NCBI RefSeq assembly: GCF_963855985.1
Contig: NC_087112.1
Location: 2,110,501-2,174,500 of the forward strand
DNA length: 64,000 nt
Reading direction: 5' to 3'
Source of the DNA: Ostrinia nubilalis
Taxonomy: Eukaryota > Arthropoda > Insecta > Lepidoptera > Crambidae
Shown: positions 10,005-19,812 of the stretch, in pieces
Position numbering within the stretch: position 1 is the first letter of the stretch
Layout: each line of letters opens with the position of its first letter
Position numbers and translations under genes: made by a program
Notes under the pieces: model-generated
What the model was told of the DNA's origin: nothing
The model's input: the letters and a program-made list of their open reading frames with translations, nothing else
The model's database searches: none

Positions 10005-10218
10005 TAAAGCCCGGTCTCTGAGCACGTAGAATTTTGTCCAATGACCCCAGGCTACCCATCCTTATAGCTCGCGTGTAATTATGTTGCTGTTGCGCTTGCA
10101 CACTCACTGCGGGCGCCCGTCGCACAGTCGCGACAGCAATATAATTACGCGCGAGCGATAAGGATGGGTAGCTTGGGGTCATTGGACGGGATTCTACGTG
10201 CTCACGGACCAGGCTTTA
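10005..10218. mobile_element. MITE-1 copy in exon C array
   Basis: Same as the copy 839 bp upstream, carried by the block duplication rather than by a new transposition. Confidence 0.9.
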
Positions 10219-10533
10219 GAGGATACTTCTTGTGTAACTAGAAGGGTACAAGTATAGCGAGTGCACGTGCGGCGAAGAAGCGTCGCGCGCGAGTGAGGCC
10301 GCACCACGTGACGGCGCTACACCACGCCTACCTGCCTGGGGTCAATGGCACCAGGTCAGTTCTAGCGTAGGGTAGTTTGAGTAGTAACAGCGAGAATACA
10401 GCGAGTGCACGTGCGGCGAGGAGCCGTCGCCGCGCTGTCCCGCCGCCGCCGCCGCGCGAGTGAGGCCGCACCACGTGACGGCGCTACACCACGCCTACCT
10501 GCCTGGGGTCAATGGCACCAGGTTAGTCTTATA

Positions 10534-10680
10534 CTTTTATAGACACCTGTGGATGAGAGGGGGGTGGATTGTTGAGTGTACTTGCATGGTGAAGTGTCAT
10601 CGTGCGTGAGACCGCGATATATCTCGAGTATAGTGAATGATGCACTGCGATGAAGTCGCGTCGCCGCGCGAGTGAGGCCG
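10534..10680 (+). repeat. Divergent spacer with CGATATATCTCGAGTATAG (first of three)
   Basis: A spacer running ATAGACACCTGTGGATGAGA ... CGATATATCTCGAGTATAGT ... AAGTCGCGTCGCCGCG, recurring at about 12829-12975 and 14909-15050. It looks like an older intron-derived part of the array, each time followed by a new exon-tail copy. Confidence 0.75.
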
Positions 10681-10743
10681 CACCACGTGACGGCGCTACA
10701 CCACTCCTACCTGCCTGGGGTCAATGGCACCAGGTCAGTGTTC

Positions 10744-10865
10744 TAAAGCCCGGTCTCTGAGCACGTAGAATTTTGTCCAATGACCCCAAGCTACCCATCC
10801 TTATCGCTCGCGCGTAATTATATTGCTGTCGCGACTGTGCGACGGGCGCCCGCAGTGAGTGTGCA
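10744..10865. mobile_element. Half MITE-1 fused to exon tail
   Basis: The element breaks after GCAGTGAGTGTGC and continues straight into AATGGCACCAG|GTCAGT. The copy at 11766-11887 has the same junction, so one deletion event was then amplified. Confidence 0.85.
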
Positions 10866-10878
10866 ATGGCACCAGGTC

Positions 10879-11100
10879 AGTTTCTTTGCGACATCTTGTG
10901 GATGTAGGGTAGTTAAGTTATAGACTAGAAGGAGCGAGAGTAGTGAACCAGTGAAGAGGTGTCGCTGCATGATGCCTTAGTGCTCGGTTAGTGTTCTTTT
11001 GCTGCGATTTTCTTGTTTATGGGTAGACTCCTTAACAATAAGAGGCGGGGTTATTGTTTAGTCTTGGGTAGAATGTGGGTCTAGTAAGAGCGAGAAAAGA
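10879..11100 (+). repeat. Divergent spacer with TGATGCCTTAGTGCTC (first of two)
   Basis: A spacer with AGAAGGAGC.AGAGTAGTGA and GGGTAGACTCCTTAACAATA recurs at 13774-13990. It contains no exon tail itself and lies between tail copies. Confidence 0.75.
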
Positions 11101-11234
11101 GCGAGTGCACGTGCGGCGAGGAGCCGTCGCCGCGCTGTCCCGCCGCCGCCGCCGCGCGAGTGAGGCCGCACCACGTGACGGCGCTACACCACGCCTACCT
11201 GCCTGGGGTCAATGGCACCAGGTCAGTGTTCATC

Positions 11235-11448
11235 TAAAGCCCGGTCTCTGAGCACGTAGAATTTTGTCCAATGACCCCAAGCTACCCATCCCTATCGCTC
11301 GCGCGTAATTATGTTTCTGTCGCGACTGTGCGACGGGCGCCCGCAGTGAGTGTGCGAGCGCGACAGCAACATAATTACGCGCGAGCGATAGGGATGGGTA
11401 GCTTGGGGTCATTGGACGGGATTCTACGTGCTCACGGACCAGGCTTTA
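11235..11448. mobile_element. MITE-1 copy in exon C array
   Basis: 214 bp, complete, beginning 13 bases after the donor copy at 11222. Confidence 0.9.
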
Positions 11449-11765
11449 GAGGATACTTCTTGTGTAACTAGAAGGGTACAAATATAGCGAGTGCACGTGC
11501 GGCGAGGAGGCGTCGCTGCGAGAGTGAGGCCGCACCACGTGACGGCGCTACACCACGCCTACCTGCCTGGGGTCAATGGCACCAGGTCAGTTCTAGCGTA
11601 GGGTAGTTTGAGTAGTAACAGCGAGAATACAGCGAGTGCACGTGCGGCGAGGAGCCGTCGCCGCGCTGTCCCGCCGCCGCCGCCGCGCGAGTGAGGCCGC
11701 ACCACGTGACGGCGCTACACCACGCCTACCTGCCTGGGGTCAACGGCACCAGGTCAGTGTTCTTC

Positions 11766-11887
11766 TAAAGCCCGGTCTCTGAGCACGTAGAATTTTGTCC
11801 AATGACCCCAGGCTACCCATCCTTATCGCTCGCGCGTAATTATATTGCTGTCGCGACTGTGCGACGGGCGCCCGCAGTGAGTGTGCA
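11766..11887. mobile_element. Half MITE-1 fused to exon tail (second)
   Basis: Same GTGTGC/AATGGCACCAG junction as at 10865. Confidence 0.85.
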
Positions 11888-11910
11888 ATGGCACCAGGTC
11901 AGTGTTCTTC

Positions 11911-12125
11911 TAAAGCCCGGTCTCTGAGCACGTAGAATTTTGTCCAATGACCCCAGGCTACCCATCCTTATAGCTCGCACGTAATTATGTTTCTGTCGCG
12001 ACTGTGCGACGGGCGCCCGCCAGTGAGTGTGCGAGCGCGACAGCAACATAATTACGCGCGAGCGATAGGGATGGGTAGCTTGGGGTCATGGGACGGGATT
12101 CTACGTGCTCACGGACCAGGCTTTA
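11911..12125. mobile_element. MITE-1 copy in exon C array
   Basis: 215 bp, complete, 13 bases after the donor copy at 11898. Confidence 0.9.
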
Positions 12126-13045
12126 GAGGATACTTCTTATGTAACTAGAAGGGTACAAGTATAGCGAGTGCACGTGCGGCGAGGAGGCGTCGCTGCGAGA
12201 GTGAGGCCGCACCACGTGACGGCGCTACACCACGCCTACCTGCCTGGGGTCAATGGCACCAGGTTAGTTCTAGCGTAGGGTAGTTTGAGTAGTAACAGCG
12301 AGAATACAGCGAGTGCACGTGCGGCGAGGAGCCGTCGCCGCGCTGTCCCGCCGCCGCCGCCGCGCGAGTGAGGCCGCACCACGTGACGGCGCTACACCAC
12401 GCCTACCTGCCTGGGGTCAATGGCACCAGGTCAGTTCTAGCGTAGGGTAGTTTGAGTAGTAACAGCGAGAATACAGCGAGTGCACGTGCGGCGAGGAGCC
12501 GTCGCCGCGCTGTCCCGCCGCCGCCGCCGCGCGAGTGAGGCCGCACCACGTGACGGCGCTACACCACGCCTACCTGCCTGGGGTCAATGGCACCAGGTCA
12601 GTGTTCTGTCTCGAGTGGACTGTGGATGTAGGGTAGTTTGATTAGAAAGAGCGCGAGTATAGAATACACGAGGCCGCCGTTATACCACGCCTACCTGCCC
12701 GGAGTCAATGGCCTCGAGTGGACTGTGGATGTAGGGTAGTTTGATTAGAAAGAGCGCGAGTATAGAATACACGAGGCCGCCGTTATACCACGCCTACCTG
12801 CCCGGAGTCAATGGCACCAGGTCAGTCTTATACTTTTATAGACACCTGTGGATGAGAGGGGGGTGGATTGTTGAGTGTACTTGCATGGTGAAGTGTCATC
12901 GTGCGTGAGACCGCGATATATCTCGAGTATAGTGAATGATGCACTGCGATGAAGTCGCGTCGCCGCGAGAGTGAGGCTGCACCACGTGACGGCGCTACAC
13001 CACGCCTACCTGGCTGGGGTCAATGGCACCAGGTCAGTGTTCTTC

Positions 13046-13259
13046 TAAAGCCCGGTCTCTGAGCACGTAGAATTTTGTCCAATGACCCCAGGCTACCCAT
13101 CCTTATAGCTCGCGTGTAGTTATGTTGCTGTTGCGCTCGCACACTCACTGCGGGCGCCCGTCGCACAGTCGCGACAGCAATATAATTACGCGCGAGCGAT
13201 AAGGATGGGTAGCTTGGGGTCATTGGACAAAATTCTACGTGCTCGGCGACCAGACTATA
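13046..13259. mobile_element. MITE-1 copy, diverged right end
   Basis: The left end is typical; the right end reads GCTCGGCGACCAGACTATA, eroded relative to GGACCAGGCTTTA. Confidence 0.85.
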
Positions 13260-13414
13260 CCTTCAGTATACTTCTTGTGTAACTGGAAAGGGTACAAGTA
13301 TAGCGAGTGCACGTGCGGCGAGGAGGCGTCGCCGCGCGAGTGAGGCCGCACCACGTGACGGCGTTACATCACGCCTGCCTGCCTGAGGTCAATGGCACCA
13401 GGTCAGTGTTCATC

Positions 13415-13628
13415 TAAAGCCCGGTCTCTGAGCACGTAGAATTTTGTCCAATGACCCCAGGCTACCCATCCTTATAGCTCGCGTGTAATTATGTTGCTGT
13501 CGCGCTCGCACACTCACTGCGGGCGCCCGTCGCACAGTCGCGACAGCAATATAATTACGCGCGAGCGATAAGGATGGGTAGCTTGGGGTCATTGGACAAA
13601 ATTCTACGTGCTCAGCGACCAGACTATA
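13415..13628. mobile_element. MITE-1 copy, diverged right end
   Basis: Shares the eroded CGACCAGACTATA right end with the copy at 13046, so the two are related by array duplication (offset 369 bp, as are their donors 13032/13401). Confidence 0.85.
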
Positions 13629-14617
13629 CCTTGAGTATACTTCTTGTGTAACTAGAAAGGGTACAAGTACAGCGAGTGCACGTGCGGCGAAGAGGCGTCG
13701 CCGCGCGAGTGAGGCCGCACCACGTGACGGCCCTACACCACGCCTACCTGCCTGGGGTCAATGGCACCAGGTCAGTTTCTTTGCCACTTCTTATAGATGT
13801 ATGGTAGTTAAGTTTAGACTAGAAGGAGCTAGAGTAGTGAACCAGTGAAGAGGCGTCGCTGCATCATGCCTTAGTGCTCAGTTAGTGTTCTTTTGCTGCG
13901 ATTCTCTTGTTTGTGGGTAGACTCCTTAACAATAAGCGGGGGGGGGCTGTTCTTTAGTCTTGGGTAGAATGTGGGTCTAGTAAGAGCGAGAAAACAGCGA
14001 GTGCACGTGCGGCGAGGAGCCGTCGCCGCGCTGTCCCGCCGCCGCCGCCGCGCGAGTGAGGCCGCACCACGTGACGGCGCTACACCACGCCTACCTGCCT
14101 GGGGTCAATGGCACCAGGTCAGTTCTAGCGTAGGGTAGTTTGAGTAGTAACAGCGAGAATACAGCGAGTGCACGTGCGGCGAGGAGCCGTCGCCGCGCTG
14201 TCCCGCCGCCGCCGCCGCGCGAGTGAGGCCGCACCACGTGACGGCGCTACACCACGCCTACCTGCCTGGGGTCAATGGCACCAGGTCAGTTCTAGCGTAG
14301 GGTAGTTTGAGTAGTAACAGCGAGAATACAGCGAGTGCACGTGCGGCGAGGAGCCGTCGCCGCGCTGTCCCGCCGCCGCCGCCGCGCGAGTGAGGCCGCA
14401 CCACGTGACGGCGCTACACCACGCCTACCTGCCTGGGGTCAACGGCACCAGGTCAGTGTTCTTCTAGAGGATACTTCTTGTGTAACTGGGAAGGGGTACA
14501 AGTATAGCGAGTGCACGTGCGGCGAAGAAGCGTCGCGCGTGAGTGAGGCCGCACCGCGTGACGGCGCTACACCACGCCTACCTGCCTGGGGTCAATGGCA
14601 CCAGGTCAGTGTTCTTC

Positions 14618-14707
14618 TAAAGCCCGGTCTCTGAGCACGTAGAATTTTGTCCAATGACCCCAGGCTACCCATCCTTATAGCTCGCGCGTAATTATGTTGT
14701 TGTTGCG
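14618..14707. mobile_element. Truncated MITE-1
   Basis: Only the left arm remains, ending in a run of G (TTGCGGGGGGGGGG) that joins directly to CTACCTGCCTGGGGTCAATG of the next tail copy. Confidence 0.8.
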
Positions 14708-15110
14708 GGGGGGGGGCTACCTGCCTGGGGTCAATGGCACCAAGTCAGTGTTCTCCGATCCTGAGTATACTTCTTGTGTAACTAGAAGGGTACAAGTATA
14801 GCGAGTGCACGTGCGGCGAGGAGGCGTCGCCGCGCGAGTGAGGCCGCACCACGTGACGGCGTTACATCACGCCTGCCTGCCTGGGCTCAATGGCACCAGG
14901 TCAGTCTTATACTTTTATAGACACCTGTGGATGAGAGGGGGGTGTATTATGAGTGTACTTGCGTGGTGAAGTGTCATCGTGCATGAGACCGCGATATATC
15001 TCGAGTATAGTGAATGATGCACTGCGATGAAGTCGCGTCGCCGCGAGAGTGAGGCCGCACCACATTACGGCGTTACACCACGCCTACCTGCCTGTGGTCA
15101 ATGGCACCAG

Positions 15111-15550
15111 GTCAGTGTTCTCAGGCTGTAGGCGTATGACGCCTACCCTGGTTTGAGGCTCCGCACTAAACGAACCGAATGCCAAGCACTCGGGAACTCG
15201 GACGAATGCTTGGGTTAACGCCGATAGTGAAGACCAGGCCCGACCCGACCCGTGACGCGATCCCGAGTCCCGACTCATATGGCTCACCGAGGACAGCGTC
15301 AGGTTTTTAGTGGGTACGCCCTGCCCTTTTGACAGGTAGAACCCCACATAACCCACTAGCTGCCTCCGATATACAAATTAATGTATTTTCCTGACTACAA
15401 CAAGAAAAAGAACGTTAGCTGGAGTTGTAAGAATACCACTCAGAAAGCTTACTGCTGATAAAACCTAGTCAAACTAAAGTGCAATGAACTACACCTAATC
15501 TTAACTATGATTGTGTCTTCTGTGTACAATTATTGTTTTGTGTATTCCAG
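15111..15550 (+). other. Remaining MED26 intron between array and exon D
   Basis: No exon-tail copy is seen after 15110. The stretch 15121-15360 is GC-richer than typical intron and may be an old repeat, but I recognise no family and see no splice-flanked frame in it. Confidence 0.5.
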
Positions 15551-15686
15551 GGCTCCGCTGTACCCGCACAAGTTTGCGGTGCGCGCGGCGGCGCGGGCGG
15601 ACGATCCGTCGCTTTTCGCGTCTGTCGTGCCGCTGTACAACTACTCCGACTACGCCGACGACTACTGCGCTAAGAACATGTACAAG
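15551..15686 (+). CDS. MED26: MED26 exon D
   Basis: Acceptor TGTGTATTCCAG, donor TACAAG|GTTGGT. One base completes the Arg codon from exon C, then 45 codons in phase 0. It encodes APLYPHKFAVR, an Ala/Asp stretch and NYSDYADDYCAKNMYK. It is joined after LPGVNGTR of exon C if the true exon C donor is used. No copies of this exon are present. Confidence 0.85.
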
Positions 15687-15837
15687 GTTGGTTAGACATG
15701 TTAATAATATTCTAACAGCTTTTATCTTTTATTAAAATACTACTTGTTGTATGGCCACGTGACAGAATGCAGTCGATCTGAAATGAAATGTTGACCAAGA
15801 TTTGGCATGCATGGCTCTATGATATCATAACTGAAAA

Positions 15838-16303
15838 GAATCCATTTTTGAGCCCTGCATGCGCCTCGAAACAAATAACATAATTATGGCAAGTGCCATT
15901 GGGTAGAAGCGCCAGAAGCGTTTCTTAACAAATCTTTGAAAACGTAAGTAGCTACCACCATCTTACCTAAGTCTGTCGCCATAAAAACAATGTTAACAGC
16001 ATTGTTGTGTTCCGGCAGTTAGAGGTAAGATAACCAGTTCCTCCGTGGTTGAGGATTCCGGGTGAAGCTCGCTTCCACCTTCGACCTGATCGTCACTTAC
16101 CATCAGGTGAGATACAGGATACAGGCCAAGAGCTTCCTCGTTGTGAATTAAGAAAAAAATGTTATTACGGAATGCAGGTTATAAACTTGGCACTTATAAA
16201 CGTCAAAAGCTCACAGTAGGTGTTTCTATTTTTGAGCTCCACTGCCGCTTCGAGACAGATAAATGGCCACTAGGATGCAGCGCCTGAAGCGTTTCTTATT
16301 AGC
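15838..16303. repeat. Local repeat pair flanking a dispersed repeat
   Basis: 15838-15930 (TTTTTGAGC..., AGCG(C)C.GAAGCGTTTCTTA) is repeated, diverged, at about 16228-16303. Between them 15953-16147 is a dispersed repeat (CCATCTTACCTAAGTCTGTC ... CTTCCTCGTTGTG) found inverted at 50315-50525. No coding exon is seen in 15687-16609. Confidence 0.7.
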
Positions 16304-16609
16304 TCTTTTTTAATAAAGTATTATAACTTACGGGATTAGTGCAGACGAATAACCACAGGCTATCGAAAAGTATTCACTACCCTATTTTGGACAAAGTTAC
16401 GATAGCATAGGTGACTATCCTATATGCGTCACTTAACAAATTGAATATGTTTCTCTTAAACCTTTTAACACTGATTGCAAGTAAACATTTTTCATTGCTT
16501 TTTGGACCTCAAGACGCGCCTAAAGCTTCAAACACATTTTAAACTAATATTCCCTTGACTTACGACCTTATCAATAACAAAATCTACATCGACGACATCA
16601 CACCACCAG

Positions 16610-16786
16610 GTGCCGATCTGCGAGAGCATACCAATGTGTACGTTTGCGCCGCCGCCGCTGTCGCCGCCGCCGCCGCCGTCGCCGCCGCCGCCGCGGCCCT
16701 ACCCGCTCGACCCCGACCCCGATGCCCCGGGGAAAGGGGAGGGGGAGGAGATGGACGTCGACTGCAGTCCGGAGAAGTGCCTTCTT
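16610..16786 (+). CDS. MED26: MED26 exon E
   Basis: Acceptor CACACCACCAG, donor CTTCTT|GTAAGT. 59 codons, phase 0 at both ends. It starts VPICESIPMCTFA, followed by a Pro-rich run interrupted by Ser and Leu, then PLDPDPDA and an acidic GEGEEMDVDCSPEK. The acidic Asp/Glu and poly-Pro character fits the disordered linker of MED26. Length and phase agree with its neighbours, but homology of this segment is weak. Confidence 0.78.
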
Positions 16787-16907
16787 GTAAGTTAGAACTG
16801 TTATGTTGTTAGAAGCGTGTAGAAGCTGCCACTGTTTTGTCATTAAATGCTTGTTTTATACCATAACTTCATAGAATTTGACACTTAAAAGTGATACTGT
16901 TTACTGG

Positions 16908-17122
16908 TAAAGCCTGGTCCGTGAGCACGTAGAATTTTGTCCAATGACCCCAAGCTACCCATCTTTATCGCTCGCGCGTAATTATATTGCTGTCGCGACT
17001 GTGCGACTGTGCGCCCGCAGTGAGTGTGCGAGCGCGACAGCAACATAATTACGCGCGAGCGATAAGGATGGGTAGCTTGGGGTCATTGGACAAAATTCTA
17101 CGTGCTCACGGACCAGGCTTTA
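16908..17122. mobile_element. MITE-1 copy in MED26 intron
   Basis: 215 bp, complete, 121 bases after the exon E donor. Both ends match the 6079 copy (TAAAGCCTGGTCCGTGAGCA / GGACCAGGCTTTA). Confidence 0.92.
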
Positions 17123-17500
17123 CAATAATATTATAATGATTTTTAATCCCCGAGTTCGAGTCTTGTTTGCAGTAAAATCAATGAAATTCCTTATACGGTG
17201 TTGTATAGTTTTACTCATACCGCTAACACAAAATATAACAGAAGCTAAACTCATGTATGTACCTCGCTTTGCATACCTCTCTCGCTCGCACGCTCGGCCG
17301 TCGCGCTAGGGTTGTCTTGTCATGTGTTGCGTTTATTTCGTTATGATAGAAAAATGTAACTCTTAATACTATGCAAGAAAGACAATAACAGATATCCACG
17401 TATACTTATTTATATTTAGTACGTTATTATAGTAATAGTTTGCAAACAAATACACGAGAAGGAAGTAGTATTTAGTTGAGTGGTTGACACTATTATCCAA

Positions 17501-17690
17501 CTAATATTATAAATGCGAAAGTTTGGATGTCTGGATGTTTGTTGCTCTTTTACGCGATCACTACTGAACGGATTTTGATGTAACTTTACAGTATTATTGT
17601 TTATAACCCTGAATAATATATAGGCTATAATTTATGACGATCTGTGACAAACTAAATTTCACGCGGGTGAAGCCGCGGGCAAAAGCTAGT
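17501..17690. repeat. Lepidopteran dispersed repeat ending GCGGGTGAAGCCGCGGGC
   Basis: It runs from CTAATATTATAAATGCGAAA to GGTGAAGCCGCGGGCAAAAG. Its opposite-oriented relative is at 56783-57016, and looser relatives are at 47964-48593 and about 61040-61185. This family is very common in moth and butterfly genomes. Confidence 0.8.
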
Positions 17691-17761
17691 TATCTAATAA
17701 TTCCTAAAACCTCTCTAAACAATTCGATATCAATTGAAATTCAAATAAATAACTTACTTAC

Positions 17762-17868
17762 CTCCCCGAATCAACTGGTAATTTAAAAAATGAAAATTCG
17801 GCATTTAATGATGAGTTTAAGCAACCAAATACCGAACAATTAAAATACGACTTTTTCTGTTCACTCAT
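17762..17868 (-). CDS. First exon of a THAP-domain gene, antisense in the MED26 intron
   Basis: The minus-strand ATG at 17868 has a good context (GACGAAAATGAGTG). It opens 35 codons plus two bases: MSEQKKSYFNCSVFGCLNSS... and SFFKLPVDSGR, ending GGGAG|GTAAGTAAG, a strong donor. The C-x4-C pair (residues 11 and 16), the GCxNSS and the SFFKLP.D..R form the first half of a THAP zinc finger (C2CH), a sequence-specific DNA-binding fold found in transcription factors and P-element-type transposases. The remaining Trp, Cys-x2-His half must lie in a further exon at lower coordinates; I did not find it. It could be a host gene with a long intron, a transposon-derived gene or a remnant. Confidence 0.7.
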
Positions 17869-18317
17869 TTTCGTCAATTGCGCAAAACAAAATAATATCA
17901 CAGGCGGTTGACCGGCGCGTGACTCAAGCGAACCACAAGGAACGTGTGGCGAACGTCTGTCTGTCGCGCCACGTCGCGCTCGCATTCGTCCAAGACAGTC
18001 TTGCTCGAGCGGTGTCTATGTGTGCGTGGCTCGAGCGCGTTTAGTATGGAGTTTGTCTTCTGTTATATTTTGTGCCGCTAACCAGTTGAGGCATACTTCC
18101 AGTAGGAGACTGCCATAAATACCAATGAAAATAAAAAATATTTATTCAATTTTGACCAATATTTGGCGCTTATGAATTGTGACTTCCGCCAGGTAGGCAA
18201 ACCATATAATATTATACCTACCAGTACCATTAGCCTGTTGTAGTGTACAAATACACTTATCAATATCACCTGCCCGTTGTAATGTATCGCGCTCCTAAAC
18301 CTTCATTCTAATCACAG

Positions 18318-18800
18318 GAGGAGACCTCGCCAATAAAGTACGAGTCGATCAAGATCGAGCCGGAAGCGGTGGGCGCTCCGCCCTTAGAGCCGAGCGAGCG
18401 GCTGAAGGCCCCTCTGCTGGCCCCCGACGAGGCCCCCGTGGCCCCCGACCCCCCGGCCTGCCCCCCGCCAGCCAACCAGCCCCCCGCACACAGAACCGTC
18501 GAGAAGACGAAAGAAGAGCCCGAGTTAGACGGTCGCGCGTTGTACGACCAGTGTCGCCGCGCGATCGATTCAATACCCTACGATTACGCGCAGTTAAGAC
18601 CAGCTCCGGAAATAACGCTGCCTGTAGGAGTGGATAATGAAGAGGAGGCGCAGGCGATGGTGGATAATGAATTGGAAGCGGAGAGGGAGGATGAAAGGGA
18701 CGAATTGGGGAGGCCGGTGCGCCCGCGACGCTTCGCCGAGTGGCACGAGTGTGCTCGACTGGGGGGCCTGGTGGCCCTGCCTTATGTCGTCATCGACTGA
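18318..18800 (+). CDS. MED26: MED26 last exon F (C-terminus)
   Basis: Acceptor TCTAATCACAG; 160 codons and TGA. It starts EETSPIKYESIKIEPE, continues through a Pro/Ala linker, DGRALYDQCRRAIDSIPYDYA, an acidic Glu/Asp stretch, and ends FAEWHECARLGGLVALPYVVID. The final W-x-x-C ... LPYV-x-x-D matches the end of animal MED26, whose C-terminal domain anchors the subunit to core Mediator. Together the six exons give 445 residues with every phase agreeing. The stop-proximal codons are partly duplicated just after the stop. Confidence 0.92.
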   Translation, partial: EETSPIKYESIKIEPEAVGAPPLEPSERLKAPLLAPDEAPVAPDPPACPPPANQPPAHRTVEKTKEEPELDGRALYDQCRRAIDSIPYDYAQLRPAPEITLPVGVDNEEEAQAMVDNELEAEREDERDELGRPVRPRRFAEWHECARLGGLVALPYVVID

Positions 18801-19165
18801 CGGCCCGGCCCCGCCCTACGTCGTCGTCGACTGAGGCCGGCCCCGCCCCGCCCATGTGATTTGCTCAATGTGATGTGATTAAGTTAGCCGTAAGCCCCGA
18901 AGTGATTATTGTGATTGTTCGTTTGCAGTTCTTGGTTTTTGTTTTGTGACGTTACTGGAATTCGATGAGCTTGAAATACAAGGTTATAGTTAGAATGTAT
19001 GAATATACGCGTAAAGAGTTAAAGTATTATATTCTCATCCGTAGTCCGATTGAATTGAATGATTCAGAATGGAATTTATATTCGGTGGGAGAGAACTTTT
19101 CAAATCCATAAATAACTATGAAGAAGAATGATTAAAACAATAAAAGTGTATGTTACACCTTAAAT
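18801..19165 (+). other. MED26 3' UTR
   Basis: It begins with a 34-bp near-repeat of the coding end (CCCTACGTCGTCGTCGACTGA, shifted one base from the reading frame). AT content then rises, and an AATAAA at 19139-19144 is a likely polyadenylation signal. The end of the transcript is inferred. Confidence 0.6.
19139..19144 (+). terminator. MED26: Candidate MED26 polyadenylation signal
   Basis: AATAAA, 339 bases after the stop, followed within 30 bases by T-rich sequence (TCTTTTTGTTTTTACT). Confidence 0.55.
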
Positions 19166-19812
19166 CTTTTTGTTTTTACTCTAAAACAGATAATACACAT
19201 TATTATAACATATTGCCTCAAAAGTATGCATAATGTTTATAAAAATACAAACTTATCACGTAAATCCATAGACAAATCGATGACGTACAATGAAATGATT
19301 GATATCGAAGAGCAGAAAAGGAAAGCAATACATGTGCGAGCGAGACCGATTGCCATAAACAATGCGAACATGTGTGAAATGTCAGTGTTTTTAATTATTT
19401 TGTCTCCATTATTGTATTTGACGAAACTAATGCAGTAGACTTCATTAATTCCATTTTGTAATACAATACTCTAAGTCAGTTACTCCAAATAACTATTTGT
19501 TTTGATACTACCTTCTATTGAATCCGTAATCGATAAATAATACCATTTACCTATGATATTATTTTCGTCAAGTGCAAAAAATATAACGGTGAAGTATCAA
19601 TAACTCCTTTTTGCACATGATTTTAAATTCAAATCCATTTATTAACAAAAATACACGTACATTTAGGTCTTTCAGATAATAGGTTTATATTTCAACAAAC
19701 TTGAATTTTAACACAAATTAAAAAGAGCCAATTTCCTTTAACTTACTTAATGTCAATTAGGAGGTATTCACACTTCACTAAACAATGTGTCGTATACCGT
19801 TTGTAAGAGCAA
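19166..19812. other. Intergenic, nothing recognised
   Basis: AT-rich single-copy-looking sequence. The 70-residue frame at 19226-19438 has no recognisable motif and no splice or start context that supports a gene. Confidence 0.5.

Larger units (their letters stand above)
8844..10521 (+). repeat. 839-bp higher-order repeat, two copies
   Basis: 8844-9682 and 9683-10521 line up base for base at 839-bp offset: donors 8843/9682, 9010/9849, 9155/9994, 9515/10354 and 9682/10521, and the two MITE-1 copies 9166/10005. Segments I compared by eye were identical except the last donor (GTCAGT versus GTTAGT). This is a recent block duplication including the MITE. Confidence 0.88.
8844..15110 (+). repeat. 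6.3-kb tandem array of the exon C tail plus donor (about 30 copies)
   Basis: The unit is the end of exon C (from AGCGAGTGCACGTGCGGCGA through ...CAATGGCACCAG), the donor GTCAGT, and about 35-40 intron bases (TCTAGCGTAGGGTAGTTTGA). Copy ends equivalent to the true exon end (8843) fall at 9010, 9155, 9515, 9682, 9849, 9994, 10354, 10521, 10733, 10875, 11221, 11585, 11752, 11897, 12262, 12429, 12596, 12820, 13032, 13401, 13770, 14117, 14284, 14451, 14604, 14743, 14899 and 15110, with a truncated one near 12712. Nearly all keep AG|GT. The basic period is 167 bp, interrupted by MITE-1 copies and by older divergent spacers. No copy carries the exon C acceptor. Confidence 0.93.

Noticed and set aside
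9143..13592. Recurring 60-69-residue frames beginning MTPSYPSLSLARNY on both strands
   Set aside because: They lie wholly inside the MITE-1 palindrome, whose arms give the same frame on either strand. There is no start, splice or domain support.
14335..14634. 99-residue frame in the exon C array
   Set aside because: It is out of frame with the true exon C coding sequence and crosses donor copies; it arises because GCC runs lack stops.
8844..15110. CRISPR-like regular array
   Set aside because: The repeated unit is an exon tail of 120-170 bp with donor and intron head; there are no short unique spacers, and the genome is animal.
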